Shown here piece by piece: positions 1 through 11,128 of a stretch of 64,000 nucleotides of DNA. This stretch comes from Opitutaceae bacterium (GTDB lineage Bacteria > Verrucomicrobiota > Verrucomicrobiia > Opitutales > Opitutaceae). The stretch covers positions 1 through 64,000 of the forward strand of contig JANQSC010000049.1 of assembly GCA_028284235.1 (NCBI GenBank). The letters run 5' to 3'. How positions within the stretch are numbered: the first letter of the stretch is position 1; the number at the start of each line of letters is the position of its first letter. The notes below the pieces were generated by a model that saw nothing but the letters and a program-made list of their open reading frames with translations, had not been told where the DNA came from and made no database searches. The position numbers and the translations under genes are program-made.

Positions 1-222
1 GCCCGTGTCGGAGGCGGGAACGATGCCGCAGACGTAGTCGTCGGGGATGCCGAGAATCGCTTTGGACCGCTCGATCACTTCTTGTATTCGGGCCTTGGCC
101 GGTTTCGATCGGTGCGATCTGCCGACGAGGGCGTTTTCCAGACTGGCGGTGGTCCAGCCGGGTCGTTTGGAGCAGGGCCCGGAGGAAAAGAACGGGCGAT
201 TCGGCTTCTGTGTCGGTTTCAT
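1..222 (-). CDS. serC: Phosphoserine aminotransferase, N-terminal part (runs off the window)
   Basis: This reading frame is not in the supplied ORF track as a minus-strand entry. It starts at the ATG complementary to 220-222 and is open for 74 codons to the window edge. The translation begins [20 protein letters not shown] and contains [19 protein letters not shown] and a [17 protein letters not shown] stretch. These match the N-terminus of the SerC subtype found in Alphaproteobacteria and some other phyla, as I recall the family. The enzyme is PLP-dependent and converts 3-phosphohydroxypyruvate plus glutamate to phosphoserine in serine biosynthesis. The PLP lysine lies outside the window. 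The gene lies 81 bp downstream of surE on the same strand. Confidence 0.85.
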   Translation of the reverse strand, partial: MKPTQKPNRPFFSSGPCSKRPGWTTASLENALVGRSHRSKPAKARIQEVIERSKAILGIPDDYVCGIVPASDTG

Positions 223-303
223 TTCAGTAAAAGTGAAGAGACTCGGTTAGCGGGAGACGGATTGCATGTCAATGCAATCGATATGGAAATCGTATCAGAT
301 TAT

Positions 304-1071
304 CTAATACGAATTATTGTCGATGTTTTTGAAATCGATCAGCGTGTGGCTAATATTGCCGCTGTGGATGACTTCGCGGTCGGTCGGCTGGTCGCTGGCG
401 AGCGTTTCGAGCGGGTTGTAGACGAACTGGAATGTGTCGTCCACTTTCTTGAAGAGAGAGGCGGAAACGGTGCGGGCGGCGGGCGCCTTTACGAGCCGAG
501 CGTTTTCCATGTTCTCGTTCGGGAAGTTCAGGCTGTGCACTTGGCCGTAGGGGACGTGTTCGATCTGGACGAGCGTTTCGACGAACTCGACGAGGAATGC
601 GGCGGCTTGCTGCACGTGGTTCGCCATCTCGGAGGACAGTGGCTGGGAGCGGTCGCTTACGGCGTGAAACCGATCGGGGTCGAGGTACATTGAGGCGGCG
701 ATCGAGGGAATGCCTTGGAAGGCGCCTTCGAGGGCGCCGCCGATCGTGCCGGAGGAGGCGATGAAGCTGAGTCCGGCGTTGTGGCCGATATTGATGCCGG
801 AGAGAACGACGTCGGGTTTGTCGCGGCAAAGATGTCCCAGAGCGATGTTGACGCAATCGCTGGGGGTCCCCGTGAGGGCGTAGGCTTCGCAGGGAAAGTT
901 GTCGATTTTAGTTGCTTGAACGGATCCGCGTCGGCTCATGGCTTTCCCGATCCAGCTTTGCTCGTGGGACGGAGCGGCGGCGGTGACTGTATGGCGCTGG
1001 GCGAAGGTTTCGGCGAGCGGTCGGAGAAAGGGGGAGTCGATTCCGTCGTCGTTGGAAAGGAGGATGTTCAT
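304..1071 (-). CDS. surE: 5'/3'-nucleotidase SurE
   Basis: This 255-residue protein starts MNILLSNDDGIDSP, the SurE N-terminal motif whose paired aspartates bind the divalent metal. It continues with the family's SGINIGHNAG and SSGTIGGALEG-type segments at about residues 91-115. SurE is a cytoplasmic metal-dependent phosphatase acting on nucleoside monophosphates, and in some bacteria on polyphosphate. The length is normal for the family. The gene sits between pnp and serC on the same strand, but a strong hairpin lies just upstream (1092-1120), so it probably has its own promoter. The C-terminus is rich in N, H and D and is less conserved. Confidence 0.95.
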   Translation of the reverse strand: MNILLSNDDGIDSPFLRPLAETFAQRHTVTAAAPSHEQSWIGKAMSRRGSVQATKIDNFPCEAYALTGTPSDCVNIALGHLCRDKPDVVLSGINIGHNAGLSFIASSGTIGGALEGAFQGIPSIAASMYLDPDRFHAVSDRSQPLSSEMANHVQQAAAFLVEFVETLVQIEHVPYGQVHSLNFPNENMENARLVKAPAARTVSASLFKKVDDTFQFVYNPLETLASDQPTDREVIHSGNISHTLIDFKNIDNNSY

Positions 1072-1087
1072 GGATTGCTCGAGGTGG

Positions 1088-1120
1088 AAAAAAAGGCCAG
1101 AGCGGTGCGCTCTGGCCTTT
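1088..1120 (-). terminator. Rho-independent terminator after pnp
   Basis: A perfect 12-bp stem, AAAGGCCAGAGC paired with GCTCTGGCCTTT around a GGTGC loop, is followed on the minus strand by a run of seven T. It lies 24 bp beyond the pnp stop codon and ends upstream of the surE start, so it separates the two genes. Confidence 0.9.
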
Positions 1121-1143
1121 GGGAATTGATATCCGGTTGGCGA

Positions 1144-3321
1144 CTAGTCGGTGGCTTCCGCGGTCTCGGTCTCCTCTTCCGCTTCTTTGGCAGCTTTGCG
1201 GGCTTCGAGTTCTTCGAGTGCGGCGCGGCGGCTGAGGCGGACGCGGCCTTTTTCGTCGATGCCGATGCACTTGACGACCATTTCGTCGCCCGGCTTGCAA
1301 ACGTCTTCGGTGCGCTTGACGCGGAAGTCGGCGAGCTCGGAGATATGCACGAGGCCTTCTTGTCCGGGGAGGACTTCGACGAAGCAGCCGAATTCCTTCA
1401 CGGCTTTGACGACGCCGCGGTAGATCTTGCCTTCTTCGATCTCGCCGCAGACGAGGTCGATTTCCTGAATAGCGCGGTTCATCGACTCTTCGCTGGTGGC
1501 GTAGATGTTCACCTTGCCGCTATTGTCTTCGTCGATGTCGAGCTGCGCGCCGGTGATTTCAACGATGCGACGGATGTTCTTGCCGCCGGGGCCGATGAGG
1601 GCGCCGATCTTCTCCGGATTGATCTGGACGGTCGTAATGCGCGGCGCGTTTTCGCTGACGCTGTCGCGCGGCTTGTCGATCGCTTCGGCCATTGAATCCA
1701 AAATGGCGATACGGGCTTCGCGGGACTGGGCCACGGACTCGCGTACGATGTCGAAGGGGAGTCCGTTGATCTTGAGGTCCAACTGGAATCCGGTGATGCC
1801 GTTGCGCGTTCCGGCGATTTTGAAGTCCATATCTCCGAAGTGGTCTTCCTCGCCGAGAATATCGGTGAGGATAACGCTCTTGGTGATTTTGCCATTTTCG
1901 TCGCTCTCGGAGATAAGTCCGCAAGAGATACCGGCTACGGGATCGGAAATCGGAACACCGGCGTCCATGAGGGCCAGGCAGCCGCCGCAGATCGAGGCCA
2001 TCGAGGTCGATCCGTTGGAGGACATGACTTCGGACACGATACGAATCGAGTAGGCGAAGTGGTCCTCCGCGGGGACGACTGGGAGGAGCGAACGTTCCGC
2101 CAGTGCGCCGTGCCCGATTTCCCGACGTCCGGTGAACCCGAAGCGTCCGGCTTCTCCGACCGAGAACGGCGGGAAGTTGTAGTGGAGCATGAAGGACTTG
2201 GACTCGGGGCCGCCGGTAACGGCGTCGAGTCGCTGCGCTTCGTTGGTCGGGCCGAGGGTGGCGAAGACGAGGGCCTGGGTCTCGCCGCGGGCGAAGAGGG
2301 CCGATCCATGAACGCGCGGAAGCAGTCCGACTTCGCTTTTGAGTTCGCGGAGTTCATTGGGGCCGCGTCCTCCGGAACGAACTTGAGTGTCGAGTACGGG
2401 AGCGCGGTAAGCGATCTCCTGCATTTCTTCCAGAGCCATTGCGAGCTGGGCGGGATTGTAGTTTTCCTCGCCGAGCTTTTCCTTGAGGGCTTCGCCAGCT
2501 TGTTCCTTGAGGGCGTCGATGGCGGCGTTGCGCTCTTGCTTGTCGCCGAGGCGAGCGGATTCTTTGATGCCTTCGCCGACGAGTCCTTCCACGAATTCGC
2601 GAATTTCTGGATCCAGAACCACGAGCGGGAATTCTGCTTTTTCCTTGCCGGCGATGGAGACGAGCTCCTCGATTCCGGAGATTACCGGCTGGATCGCCTC
2701 GTGGGCGTATTCGAGGGCGTCGAGGAAGTCCGCTTCGGGGAGCTGGGCGGCGCTGCCTTCGATCATGAGCATGTCGGTCTTGGTGCCGACGTAGATCAGG
2801 TCGAGCTCGGACGCGTACTGTTCCTCGAGGGTGGGATTGGTCACGAATTCGCCGTCGACGCGGCCGACGCGGACGGCGCCGATCGGGCCGTTCCAGGGAA
2901 TGTCGGAGATCGCGAGGGCGGCGGAGGCGCCGTTGAGCATCGAGATGTCGGGCTCGTTGGTTTTGTCCGTGGAAAGGAGGAAGCCGATGATTTGGACTTC
3001 GTTGAGGAAGCCTTTGGGGAAGAGCGGTCGGCAGGGCCGGTCGCAGAGGCGCGACGTCAGTATCTCCTTTTCGGTTGGGCGAGCCTCGCGCTTGAAGTAG
3101 CCTCCCGGGATGCGGCCGGCCGCCGCGTATTTTTCGCGGTAGTCGACGGTGAGCGGGAACCAGTCTTGTCCTTCGCGGACGGTGCTGGCGGCGGTTGCGG
3201 ATACGAATACGGTGGTTTCGCCGACCGTTACGGTGACGGATCCGCTGGCGAGCTGAGCGAGTTCTCCGGTGGAGATGGTCATGTTCAGCTCGTCGATTGT
3301 TACACTGTGTTTTTGTCTCAT
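1144..3321 (-). CDS. pnp: Polyribonucleotide nucleotidyltransferase (PNPase)
   Basis: This 725-residue protein has the full PNPase layout. A first RNase PH domain begins in the first 20 residues ([11 protein letters not shown], then [20 protein letters not shown]). An all-helical linker follows. The second, catalytic RNase PH domain carries [14 protein letters not shown] and later [24 protein letters not shown] domain ([15 protein letters not shown]) lies near 560-620 and an S1 domain ([21 protein letters not shown]) near 635-700, with a short acidic tail. It degrades RNA 3'-to-5' by phosphorolysis, often as part of a degradosome. It lies directly downstream of rpsO, the classic rpsO-pnp pair. 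The family length is about 700-720, so the gene is intact. Confidence 0.98.
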   Translation of the reverse strand: MRQKHSVTIDELNMTISTGELAQLASGSVTVTVGETTVFVSATAASTVREGQDWFPLTVDYREKYAAAGRIPGGYFKREARPTEKEILTSRLCDRPCRPLFPKGFLNEVQIIGFLLSTDKTNEPDISMLNGASAALAISDIPWNGPIGAVRVGRVDGEFVTNPTLEEQYASELDLIYVGTKTDMLMIEGSAAQLPEADFLDALEYAHEAIQPVISGIEELVSIAGKEKAEFPLVVLDPEIREFVEGLVGEGIKESARLGDKQERNAAIDALKEQAGEALKEKLGEENYNPAQLAMALEEMQEIAYRAPVLDTQVRSGGRGPNELRELKSEVGLLPRVHGSALFARGETQALVFATLGPTNEAQRLDAVTGGPESKSFMLHYNFPPFSVGEAGRFGFTGRREIGHGALAERSLLPVVPAEDHFAYSIRIVSEVMSSNGSTSMASICGGCLALMDAGVPISDPVAGISCGLISESDENGKITKSVILTDILGEEDHFGDMDFKIAGTRNGITGFQLDLKINGLPFDIVRESVAQSREARIAILDSMAEAIDKPRDSVSENAPRITTVQINPEKIGALIGPGGKNIRRIVEITGAQLDIDEDNSGKVNIYATSEESMNRAIQEIDLVCGEIEEGKIYRGVVKAVKEFGCFVEVLPGQEGLVHISELADFRVKRTEDVCKPGDEMVVKCIGIDEKGRVRLSRRAALEELEARKAAKEAEEETETAEATD

Positions 3322-3472
3322 TATTTTCCTTACAGTATCGCTGCTGGCTAGGATCGGGGCGCTTTAGAGAGATTTCCGGATGCGATCGCGGTGGATGGCA
3401 TGCGGAAATTTCCCTGGTTGCCGGGAATCCGCCAGCGGCGATTTATTTCTTTGGTGTCTTTATTGTAGAAAG

Positions 3473-3508
3473 AGCCTGATCCTCTGTCGTTTCGCGAGGA
3501 TGCAGGCT
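3473..3508 (-). terminator. Hairpin between rpsO and pnp, possible terminator or RNase III site
   Basis: AGCCTGATCCTC pairs with GAGGATGCAGGCT with a single bulged G, giving 12 bp around a TGTCGTTTCGC loop. The minus-strand sequence after it is CTTTCTACAATAAAG, a poor T-tract, so termination may be partial. A hairpin in this position is common between rpsO and pnp, where read-through and RNase III processing set pnp levels; that role is inferred. Confidence 0.5.
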
Positions 3509-3542
3509 CGGGTTTTATGCCAGCGCGCGGGTGCGCCTGGCG

Positions 3543-3581
3543 GCAAATAGGAGGAGGGCGCAGCGCCCGCTACCTATTTGC
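3543..3581 (-). other. Long hairpin overlapping the rpsO stop codon
   Basis: GCAAATAGG and CCTATTTGC form a 9-bp outer stem around an inner GGGCGC/GCGCCC stem. On the minus strand the first arm contains the last lysine codon and the TAG stop of rpsO. No T-tract follows, so it looks like an mRNA 3'-end stabiliser or processing hairpin rather than a terminator. Confidence 0.5.
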
Positions 3582-3846
3582 GGAGATTGAGGCGCTGCAA
3601 CAGCTCGTTGTACTTGTTGAGATCGTTCTTCTTCAAGTAGTTGAGCAGTTTGCGGCGGCGGCTCGTCATGGCGAGCAGTCCGCGGCGCGTGTGAAAATCC
3701 TTGCGGTGGGCGCGAAGGTGTTCGGTCAAGTGGTTGATCCGGGCGCTCAGGAGAGCGATTTGGACGTCGCATGAACCGGTGTCTTTATCGTGCGTTTTGA
3801 ATTCGCCGATGATGTTGGTCTTATCGATTGCTTTGCTTTGTGGCAT
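3574..3846 (-). CDS. rpsO: 30S ribosomal protein S15
   Basis: The protein is [16 protein letters not shown]..., 90 residues. It shows the S15 signature region [23 protein letters not shown], the [14 protein letters not shown] turn and the [25 protein letters not shown]-terminus. The ORF track starts six codons earlier (MIRKTH), but the MPQ start gives the usual family length of about 89 residues. S15 is a primary binder of 16S rRNA helices 20-22 in the 30S platform. It precedes pnp on the same strand. Its own leader (3860-3946) is unusually rich in hairpins, which fits the autoregulation known for S15 in several phyla. Confidence 0.97.
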   Translation of the reverse strand: MPQSKAIDKTNIIGEFKTHDKDTGSCDVQIALLSARINHLTEHLRAHRKDFHTRRGLLAMTSRRRKLLNYLKKNDLNKYNELLQRLNLRK

Positions 3847-3859
3847 GTGTGTTTTTCTG

Positions 3860-3946
3860 ATCACGGAATCTGTGATTTCTCGCTTGAGAAACCGCTAGCC
3901 AAGCGCGTCGCTGAGCTAGCCGCTGTCGTCCGGGATTTCCCGGACG
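3860..3946 (-). promoter_or_regulatory. Hairpin-rich leader of rpsO, candidate S15 autoregulatory element
   Basis: Immediately upstream of the rpsO start, on the minus strand, are consecutive stem-loops. They are CGTCCGGGA/TCCCGGACG (3927-3946), a pair of GCTAGC repeats (3894-3899 and 3915-3920), TTTCTC-GCTT-GAGAAA (3876-3891) and ATCAC/GTGAT (3860-3876). None is followed by a T-tract, which argues against a terminator for the upstream regulator gene. S15 is known to bind structured leaders of its own mRNA; that this is such an element is inference. Confidence 0.4.
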
Positions 3947-4078
3947 TTCCGAGGAGGAGAGCGGCGTTGCCGCAGACCTCTAGCGTAAGGGGGACCACAA
4001 GAATCGATTTTTTGCCCAGCGCAATACAAAAATGGGCGGAGAGCCGGGTCTTTTGCGGGCTCTGAATCGAATGCCGCC

Positions 4079-4732
4079 TCAGGGATTTTGCATCCGCATG
4101 GCGAATCGGACGAGTTCGCTGGGGCTGGAGAGCTTGAGCTTGGATTTGATGCGGGAGCGGTGCGACTCGATGGTCTTGATGCTGATGTTCATTTGCCGGG
4201 CGATTTCCTTGTTGTCCAACGATTGTCCAATGTGTTGGACGATAAGGAGTTCGCGATCGGATAGTCGTTCGAACTGGGCGTGTTTCGATTCCGCTTCGTG
4301 TCCGCCGATGCGATTGAGAACGTGGGCTCGCATGGCGTTGCTGAGGTGAAGATGGCCTCGAGAAACGAGGTCGATCGCGGTCATCAGGTCGCTTATCGGA
4401 TCGCATTTCATGTAGTACCCTTTGGCCCCGGCCCGTAGGCAACGTTCCGCGAAAAGCGTCTCGTCGTGGAGGGTCGCAACGAGGATGGCGCTGCGAGAGA
4501 ACCGTCGTTTCAAGTCCTTGAGGGTTCCGATGCCGCGGCTCTTGTCGACGAGGATGTCGATTACGATGACGTCGGGGACGATGTCGACGCGTTCCAGCTC
4601 GTCGAGCGAGGCACAGCATCCGGAGAGAGTGAAGTCGCTGGAATCGCGGAGCAGACGACCGAGGCCGAGGTGGCAGACGGGTTGCTCGTCGATGAGGAGG
4701 ACTTGCTTTTTGTGAGTTGATTGTAGTTCCAC
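4079..4732 (-). CDS. NarL/LuxR-type response regulator
   Basis: This 217-residue protein has a receiver domain at about 8-125: VLLIDEQP holds the acidic pocket, VIVIDIL the phospho-acceptor aspartate, VATLHDE the conserved threonine and YYMKCDP the lysine. A LuxR helix-turn-helix follows at about 150-212 (LSDRELLIVQHIGQ...NKEIARQMNISIKTIESHRSRIKSKL). It is a cytoplasmic DNA-binding regulator controlled by a sensor kinase. The acidic pocket is DE rather than the usual DD, which is common in NarL-type proteins. It neighbours a paralogue (4996-5646) on the same strand. No cognate kinase is adjacent and its target is unknown. Confidence 0.92.
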   Translation of the reverse strand: MELQSTHKKQVLLIDEQPVCHLGLGRLLRDSSDFTLSGCCASLDELERVDIVPDVIVIDILVDKSRGIGTLKDLKRRFSRSAILVATLHDETLFAERCLRAGAKGYYMKCDPISDLMTAIDLVSRGHLHLSNAMRAHVLNRIGGHEAESKHAQFERLSDRELLIVQHIGQSLDNKEIARQMNISIKTIESHRSRIKSKLKLSSPSELVRFAMRMQNP

Positions 4733-4995
4733 GCGATTGCTTAGAGGTTTGCGTGGAGGATACAGCGATCCGCCTTTGAAAACAATCGGGGCAGCCTCTG
4801 GTTGGCGAGTCGTGTCTGGGCGCGACTTTCGCCGGTGGATAAAAGGAGGCGAGTAGCGGAAATCGCCCAGTTCGCCCGTGGAGAGCGGCGCCTAAGGGAC
4901 GGGCGTGTTCCTCTTTGTGGATCGGCCGGTTTTTGCGGCGATCGAAGCAGGCGGTTTGGCTGTGGCTGGATTGGGCGCTCGTTCGAGCGGCCGCG
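4733..4995. other. Intergenic region between the two response regulators
   Basis: I see no convincing gene here. A short perfect hairpin, CGCTCG-TT-CGAGCG (4976-4989), lies just beyond the stop of the second regulator gene without a T-tract. The plus-strand ORFs in the track that cross this stretch run antisense into the regulator gene and look spurious. Confidence 0.5.
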
Positions 4996-5646
4996 TTACA
5001 TCACCTGCTGGTCCACCCACTGGACCGAAAACTGTACGAGTTCAGTGGCGTTTCGCAAGCTGAGCTTCTCTTTGACGTGGGCGCGGTGGGACTCGATCGT
5101 CTTGACGCTCAAGTTGAGGCTTTCGGCGATTTCCCGGCTGGAGAGCCCGCGTCCGATCAGCTGGACGACTTCGAGTTCCCGGTCGGTCAGGCGATCGACG
5201 GGAGAGGTGGAAGCGTTGTTGGGGCCGTTGACGATTTGATGCAGCACTTGGTCTGCGACGGACGGGCTCACGTAGATTTCGCCTTTCAAAATGCGACGAA
5301 TCGCGTCGACGACCTTGGAGGGCGCCTCTTTCTTCATTACGTAGGCCTTGGCGCCGGCACGCAGGGCTCGCTGGGCGTAAATGGTCTCGTCGTGCATCGA
5401 GAATACGAGAATCGGAATGTTCTCGTGGATCGCTTTGACGTTTTTGATCAGTTCCAGGCCGTTGTTTCCCTTGAGGGAAATGTCGACGATGATCACGTCG
5501 GGATTGGCTTCACCCACTCCTTTCATTGCGGAGGGGGCGTCTTCCGCCTCGCCGCAAATCTCCATATCCGCTTCGCTAGCTATGATTTGGGAGAGTCCTT
5601 GTCTAACAAGTGGATGATCATCAACGATATAGATTTTAGTGGACAT
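4996..5646 (-). CDS. NarL/LuxR-type response regulator
   Basis: The chosen start gives MSTKIYIVDDHPLVRQGLSQI, 216 residues. The track start 35 codons upstream adds a sequence with no family resemblance. The receiver has the DD pocket (IVDDHP), phospho-acceptor DVIIVDISLKG, the serine switch VFSMHDE and the lysine YVMKKEAP. The LuxR-type domain is LTDRELEVVQLIGRGLSSREIAESLNLSVKTIESHRAHVKEKLSL. It is a canonical NarL-family regulator, closely similar in layout to the neighbour at 4079, suggesting local duplication. No promoter or partner kinase is evident. Confidence 0.93.
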   Translation of the reverse strand: MSTKIYIVDDHPLVRQGLSQIIASEADMEICGEAEDAPSAMKGVGEANPDVIIVDISLKGNNGLELIKNVKAIHENIPILVFSMHDETIYAQRALRAGAKAYVMKKEAPSKVVDAIRRILKGEIYVSPSVADQVLHQIVNGPNNASTSPVDRLTDRELEVVQLIGRGLSSREIAESLNLSVKTIESHRAHVKEKLSLRNATELVQFSVQWVDQQVM

Positions 5647-5827
5647 TTTGCAGAGGTTTGTAGTGGATTCTCGTAAAGTGACTGAGGTGAGGGCGCAGTT
5701 CAAGTCGCAATCGCTCATGCCGATCACACCCGTGAACCTCGCGTCCCGCATTAGATATTCGGATTGTAGGTCGTATTCTTAAGTGACTTGTCGGATGACG
5801 TTCTTGGTGTCTAGTCGCGTTCCCCCC

Positions 5828-5848
5828 TAGAGACTGTCTAATAAATCC
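5828..5848. repeat. Solo terminal-repeat-like sequence at the DUF445 stop codon
   Basis: TAGAGACTGTCTAATAAATCC matches 18 of 21 positions of the left end of the 169-bp element at 13026-13194. On the minus strand it supplies the TAG stop and the last codons (R-I-Y) of the DUF445 gene. I did not find a convincing opposite end nearby. Confidence 0.5.
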
Positions 5849-6533
5849 GGGCGAGCTGGGCGACAATTCCGATGAGGCCTCCGAAAACCCCTCCCCAGAC
5901 TACGAGCCAGCCGAGATGTTCCCGGATGATTTTTTCGAGGATGGATTTGACTTCCTCGGGTTGCAATTGGTCGAGTTTCCCTTTGACCAGATTTTCGACC
6001 GTCGGGCGGAATTTCTTGAAATGGGAGTCGCTTTTTGTCAGGTCGAGATCCGCCACAATTTGGGTGATTCGCCGCCGAAATTCGACTTTGAAGGGAGCGC
6101 GGAGGGGCTCGAGGGCTTTGAGGCCGCCGACGAGGGCGAGCATTCCGCCAAATTTGGATTGGGCGATGACGTCGAGAAATCCGTCGAATACTTGGTCCAT
6201 GTCGACGAGTTCGTCGATCGTCTCGGGGGAGATACTCTCGTGGAGAGCGACGTCCGCGAATTGCTTGAAATTCTCCTCGGTGAAGAAATTGTCCATCACC
6301 AACCCGTGAATCCCGTTTTTGAACTCCTGAAATCGGTCGACGATCACGCCGGAGCCGTACAGTCCGGGGATTTTTTCAAAAAGCATGTGGACGGCCAGCC
6401 AATTGGTGATTGCTCCGGAAAGGGAAAACAGGCCGGCGCTGATCACATAGGGTTTGACGGCGCTTTCCGGTATCGAGAATCCGATTACGCAGATCGTAGC
6501 CGCAACTAAATTGGTGAAGAGACTTTTGTTCAT
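5838..6533 (-). CDS. DUF445 family membrane protein
   Basis: This 231-residue protein opens with two hydrophobic segments (about 7-25 and 28-48, the second containing LSGAITNWLAVHMLFEKIPG). The motif ITNWLAVHMLF is the DUF445/YjiN-type hallmark, as I recall it. A long soluble, mostly helical middle part follows, and the C-terminus is a hydrophobic anchor (LGWLVVWGGVFGGLIGIVAQ). It is probably an inner-membrane protein with the soluble part between two anchors. The biochemical function of this family is not established. The last codons coincide with a transposon-end-like sequence (5828-5848), so the natural C-terminus may have been trimmed. Confidence 0.8.
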   Translation of the reverse strand: MNKSLFTNLVAATICVIGFSIPESAVKPYVISAGLFSLSGAITNWLAVHMLFEKIPGLYGSGVIVDRFQEFKNGIHGLVMDNFFTEENFKQFADVALHESISPETIDELVDMDQVFDGFLDVIAQSKFGGMLALVGGLKALEPLRAPFKVEFRRRITQIVADLDLTKSDSHFKKFRPTVENLVKGKLDQLQPEEVKSILEKIIREHLGWLVVWGGVFGGLIGIVAQLARIY

Positions 6534-6546
6534 TTAGGGAATCGAC

Positions 6547-7341
6547 TCAGTCTTCGGCAAGCGAGTTCTCGGGCGTTTCGATAGGAAGCCAGTTGACGAC
6601 GCGTCGAATTTGCGGGTCCCAGTAGTCCCAGCTGTGTTCGCCCGGGCCTTCTTCGTAGTGGATGTCCAGTCCGCTCGCGCGAGCGTGATCGAGAAAATGC
6701 TGATTGGAAGGGTAGAGATAGTCTTCGGTGCCGCAGCATTGGAAGAGCGCCAGGGGCGGATTGTCTCCTTGAGCGTATTGGGTCGCGAGGTGATTGAGGT
6801 CGTTCTCGGTACCGCTTGTGTCGTTTTCTCCGAATATCAATTTCCACTCGGGGAGGAGTGTCTCCGCTTCTTCGATACGGGAGAACGAAAGGGCTCCGGA
6901 TAGACTGGCGGCGGCACAGTACTGTTCGGGGCAACTAAACGCGATCTTGAACGCGCCGTAGCCTCCCATGGAAAGTCCGGCGACGAAGCGATTCTCTCGC
7001 TTCCTGGAAATCGGGAATAGCCGGTTGGCGATCTCGGGCAGTTCGCGAGCGAAGAAGTCGAAGTATTGGTAGCCATGACGCATGTTCGTGTAGAAGCTGC
7101 GGCGGGCGTCGGGCATGATCAAGGCGAGGCCGCGCTCGCTGGCGTAACGTTCGACCGACGAGTTCCGCATCCACGCGGTGTAGTTCGAGTGTAAGCCGTG
7201 AAGGAGAAACAGAACCGGGTAGCCGTCAATCGGCTCGGCGGTCGATTCGCTGTCGGAGGAGCGTGGCAAGGGGATGTACGCGTTGAGAGGGACGCGGGTC
7301 CCGAGCGTTTCCGAGTAGGTGTCGCATTGGAGGAACGCCAT
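6547..7341 (-). CDS. Alpha/beta-hydrolase esterase (FrmB/EstA-like)
   Basis: This 264-residue protein resembles the esterase D / tributyrin esterase group. It shows a YPVLFLLHGLHSNYTAWM oxyanion-hole region near 45-60, the nucleophile elbow GLSMGGYGAF near 125, an aspartate in the GTEDYLYPSN segment and a final HSWDYWD histidine. These form a plausible Ser-Asp-His triad. It has no signal peptide, so it is probably cytoplasmic. Such enzymes cleave short-chain acyl esters or S-formylglutathione, and the true substrate cannot be read from sequence. It lies 58 bp beyond the gcvP stop on the same strand and could be co-transcribed. Confidence 0.85.
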   Translation of the reverse strand: MAFLQCDTYSETLGTRVPLNAYIPLPRSSDSESTAEPIDGYPVLFLLHGLHSNYTAWMRNSSVERYASERGLALIMPDARRSFYTNMRHGYQYFDFFARELPEIANRLFPISRKRENRFVAGLSMGGYGAFKIAFSCPEQYCAAASLSGALSFSRIEEAETLLPEWKLIFGENDTSGTENDLNHLATQYAQGDNPPLALFQCCGTEDYLYPSNQHFLDHARASGLDIHYEEGPGEHSWDYWDPQIRRVVNWLPIETPENSLAED

Positions 7342-7399
7342 GGTCAGTCAAAATTCGAGAGTTTGTGTTTGTCGCGCGGGCGCGTGTTTGAGCGAGCGC

Positions 7400-10321
<2,922 letters not shown>

Positions 10322-10423
10322 AGGGACGGAGAGTAGAATCGGAAAAGCGCAAATCAATAGGAAATAGTGTCAGCGAGGCGGAAAGGGTTTGCGCGGGTTT
10401 GGGTTGCGTCCACCTTTGCGGGG

Positions 10424-11074
10424 ATGCTGAAGAAAGAGCGGGCGTTGTACGTGGATCGGGAATTGGATCGGCTTTATCCGAATCCCCCGATTCCGCTGGA
10501 CCACAGGGATTCGTATACCTTGCTGGTGGCCGTTTTGTTGTCGGCCCAGTGCACGGACGCTCGGGTGAACCAGACGACGCCTGCGCTTTGGAAATTGGCG
10601 GACACGCCGGAGGCGATGGCGGAAGTCGCGGTGGACGTCATTCGCGAGATCATCCGCCCGTGCGGGTTGTCGCCTCGGAAGTCGCAGGCCATTCGCGATC
10701 TTTCGCGAATTTTAATTGATCAATACGACGGGGCGGTTCCCGAGGACTTCGAAGCCTTGGAGTCGCTGCCGGGAGTGGGGCACAAGACCGCTTCGGTGGT
10801 GATGTCGCAAGCGTTCGGGCATCCGGCGTTTCCGGTGGATACGCATATCCATCGCTTGGGGCAGCGGTGGGGGTTGACCAACGGGCGGAGCGTGGAGCAG
10901 ACCGAGCGAGATTTGAAGGCGCTGTTTCCGAAGGATCGCTGGAACGCGCTCCACCTGCAGATCATTTACTACGGTCGCGAGCATTGCACGGCCCGAGGCT
11001 GCGACGGGCGGGTGTGCCCGATGTGTCGAGCGCTTTACCCGAATCGAAAATCGCCGGTCAAGACGCGGAAATAA
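10424..11074 (+). CDS. nth: Endonuclease III with atypical Fe-S cysteine spacing
   Basis: The chosen start is MLKKERALYVDREL, 216 residues; the track start adds 19 unlikely residues. The helix-hairpin-helix LPGVGHKTASVV contains the catalytic lysine and VDTHIHRLGQR the catalytic aspartate. It excises oxidised pyrimidines and nicks abasic DNA. The C-terminal loop has four cysteines in HCTARGCDGRVCPMC, a C-x4-C-x4-C-x2-C spacing, whereas the Escherichia coli enzyme uses C-x6-C-x2-C-x5-C. The cluster may still form with altered geometry. It is transcribed divergently from gcvP. Confidence 0.95.
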   Translation: MLKKERALYVDRELDRLYPNPPIPLDHRDSYTLLVAVLLSAQCTDARVNQTTPALWKLADTPEAMAEVAVDVIREIIRPCGLSPRKSQAIRDLSRILIDQYDGAVPEDFEALESLPGVGHKTASVVMSQAFGHPAFPVDTHIHRLGQRWGLTNGRSVEQTERDLKALFPKDRWNALHLQIIYYGREHCTARGCDGRVCPMCRALYPNRKSPVKTRK

Positions 11075-11110
11075 AAACGCCCCTCGACCCGATTGGGTTG
11101 AGGAGCGTTG
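11075..11110 (-). terminator. Rho-independent terminator of the pseudopilin gene, convergent with nth
   Basis: On the minus strand AACGCTCCTCAACCC pairs with GGGTCGAGGGGCGTT (15 positions, one mismatch) around AATC, followed by TTTTTA. It sits between the convergent nth and pseudopilin genes. The plus strand lacks a good T-tract, so it serves mainly the pseudopilin gene. Confidence 0.85.
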
Positions 11111-11128
11111 TAGAAAAGTTACGGTCTC

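Noticed and set aside
1840-3351. 503-codon plus-strand ORF antisense to pnp
   Set aside because: It is the shadow of a clearly real pnp gene in a GC-rich third-position context; no known domain.
5760-5800. Partner inverted repeat GACTTGTCGGATGAC for the solo end at 5828
   Set aside because: Similarity to the 13174-13194 repeat is only partial, so I do not claim a second full element.
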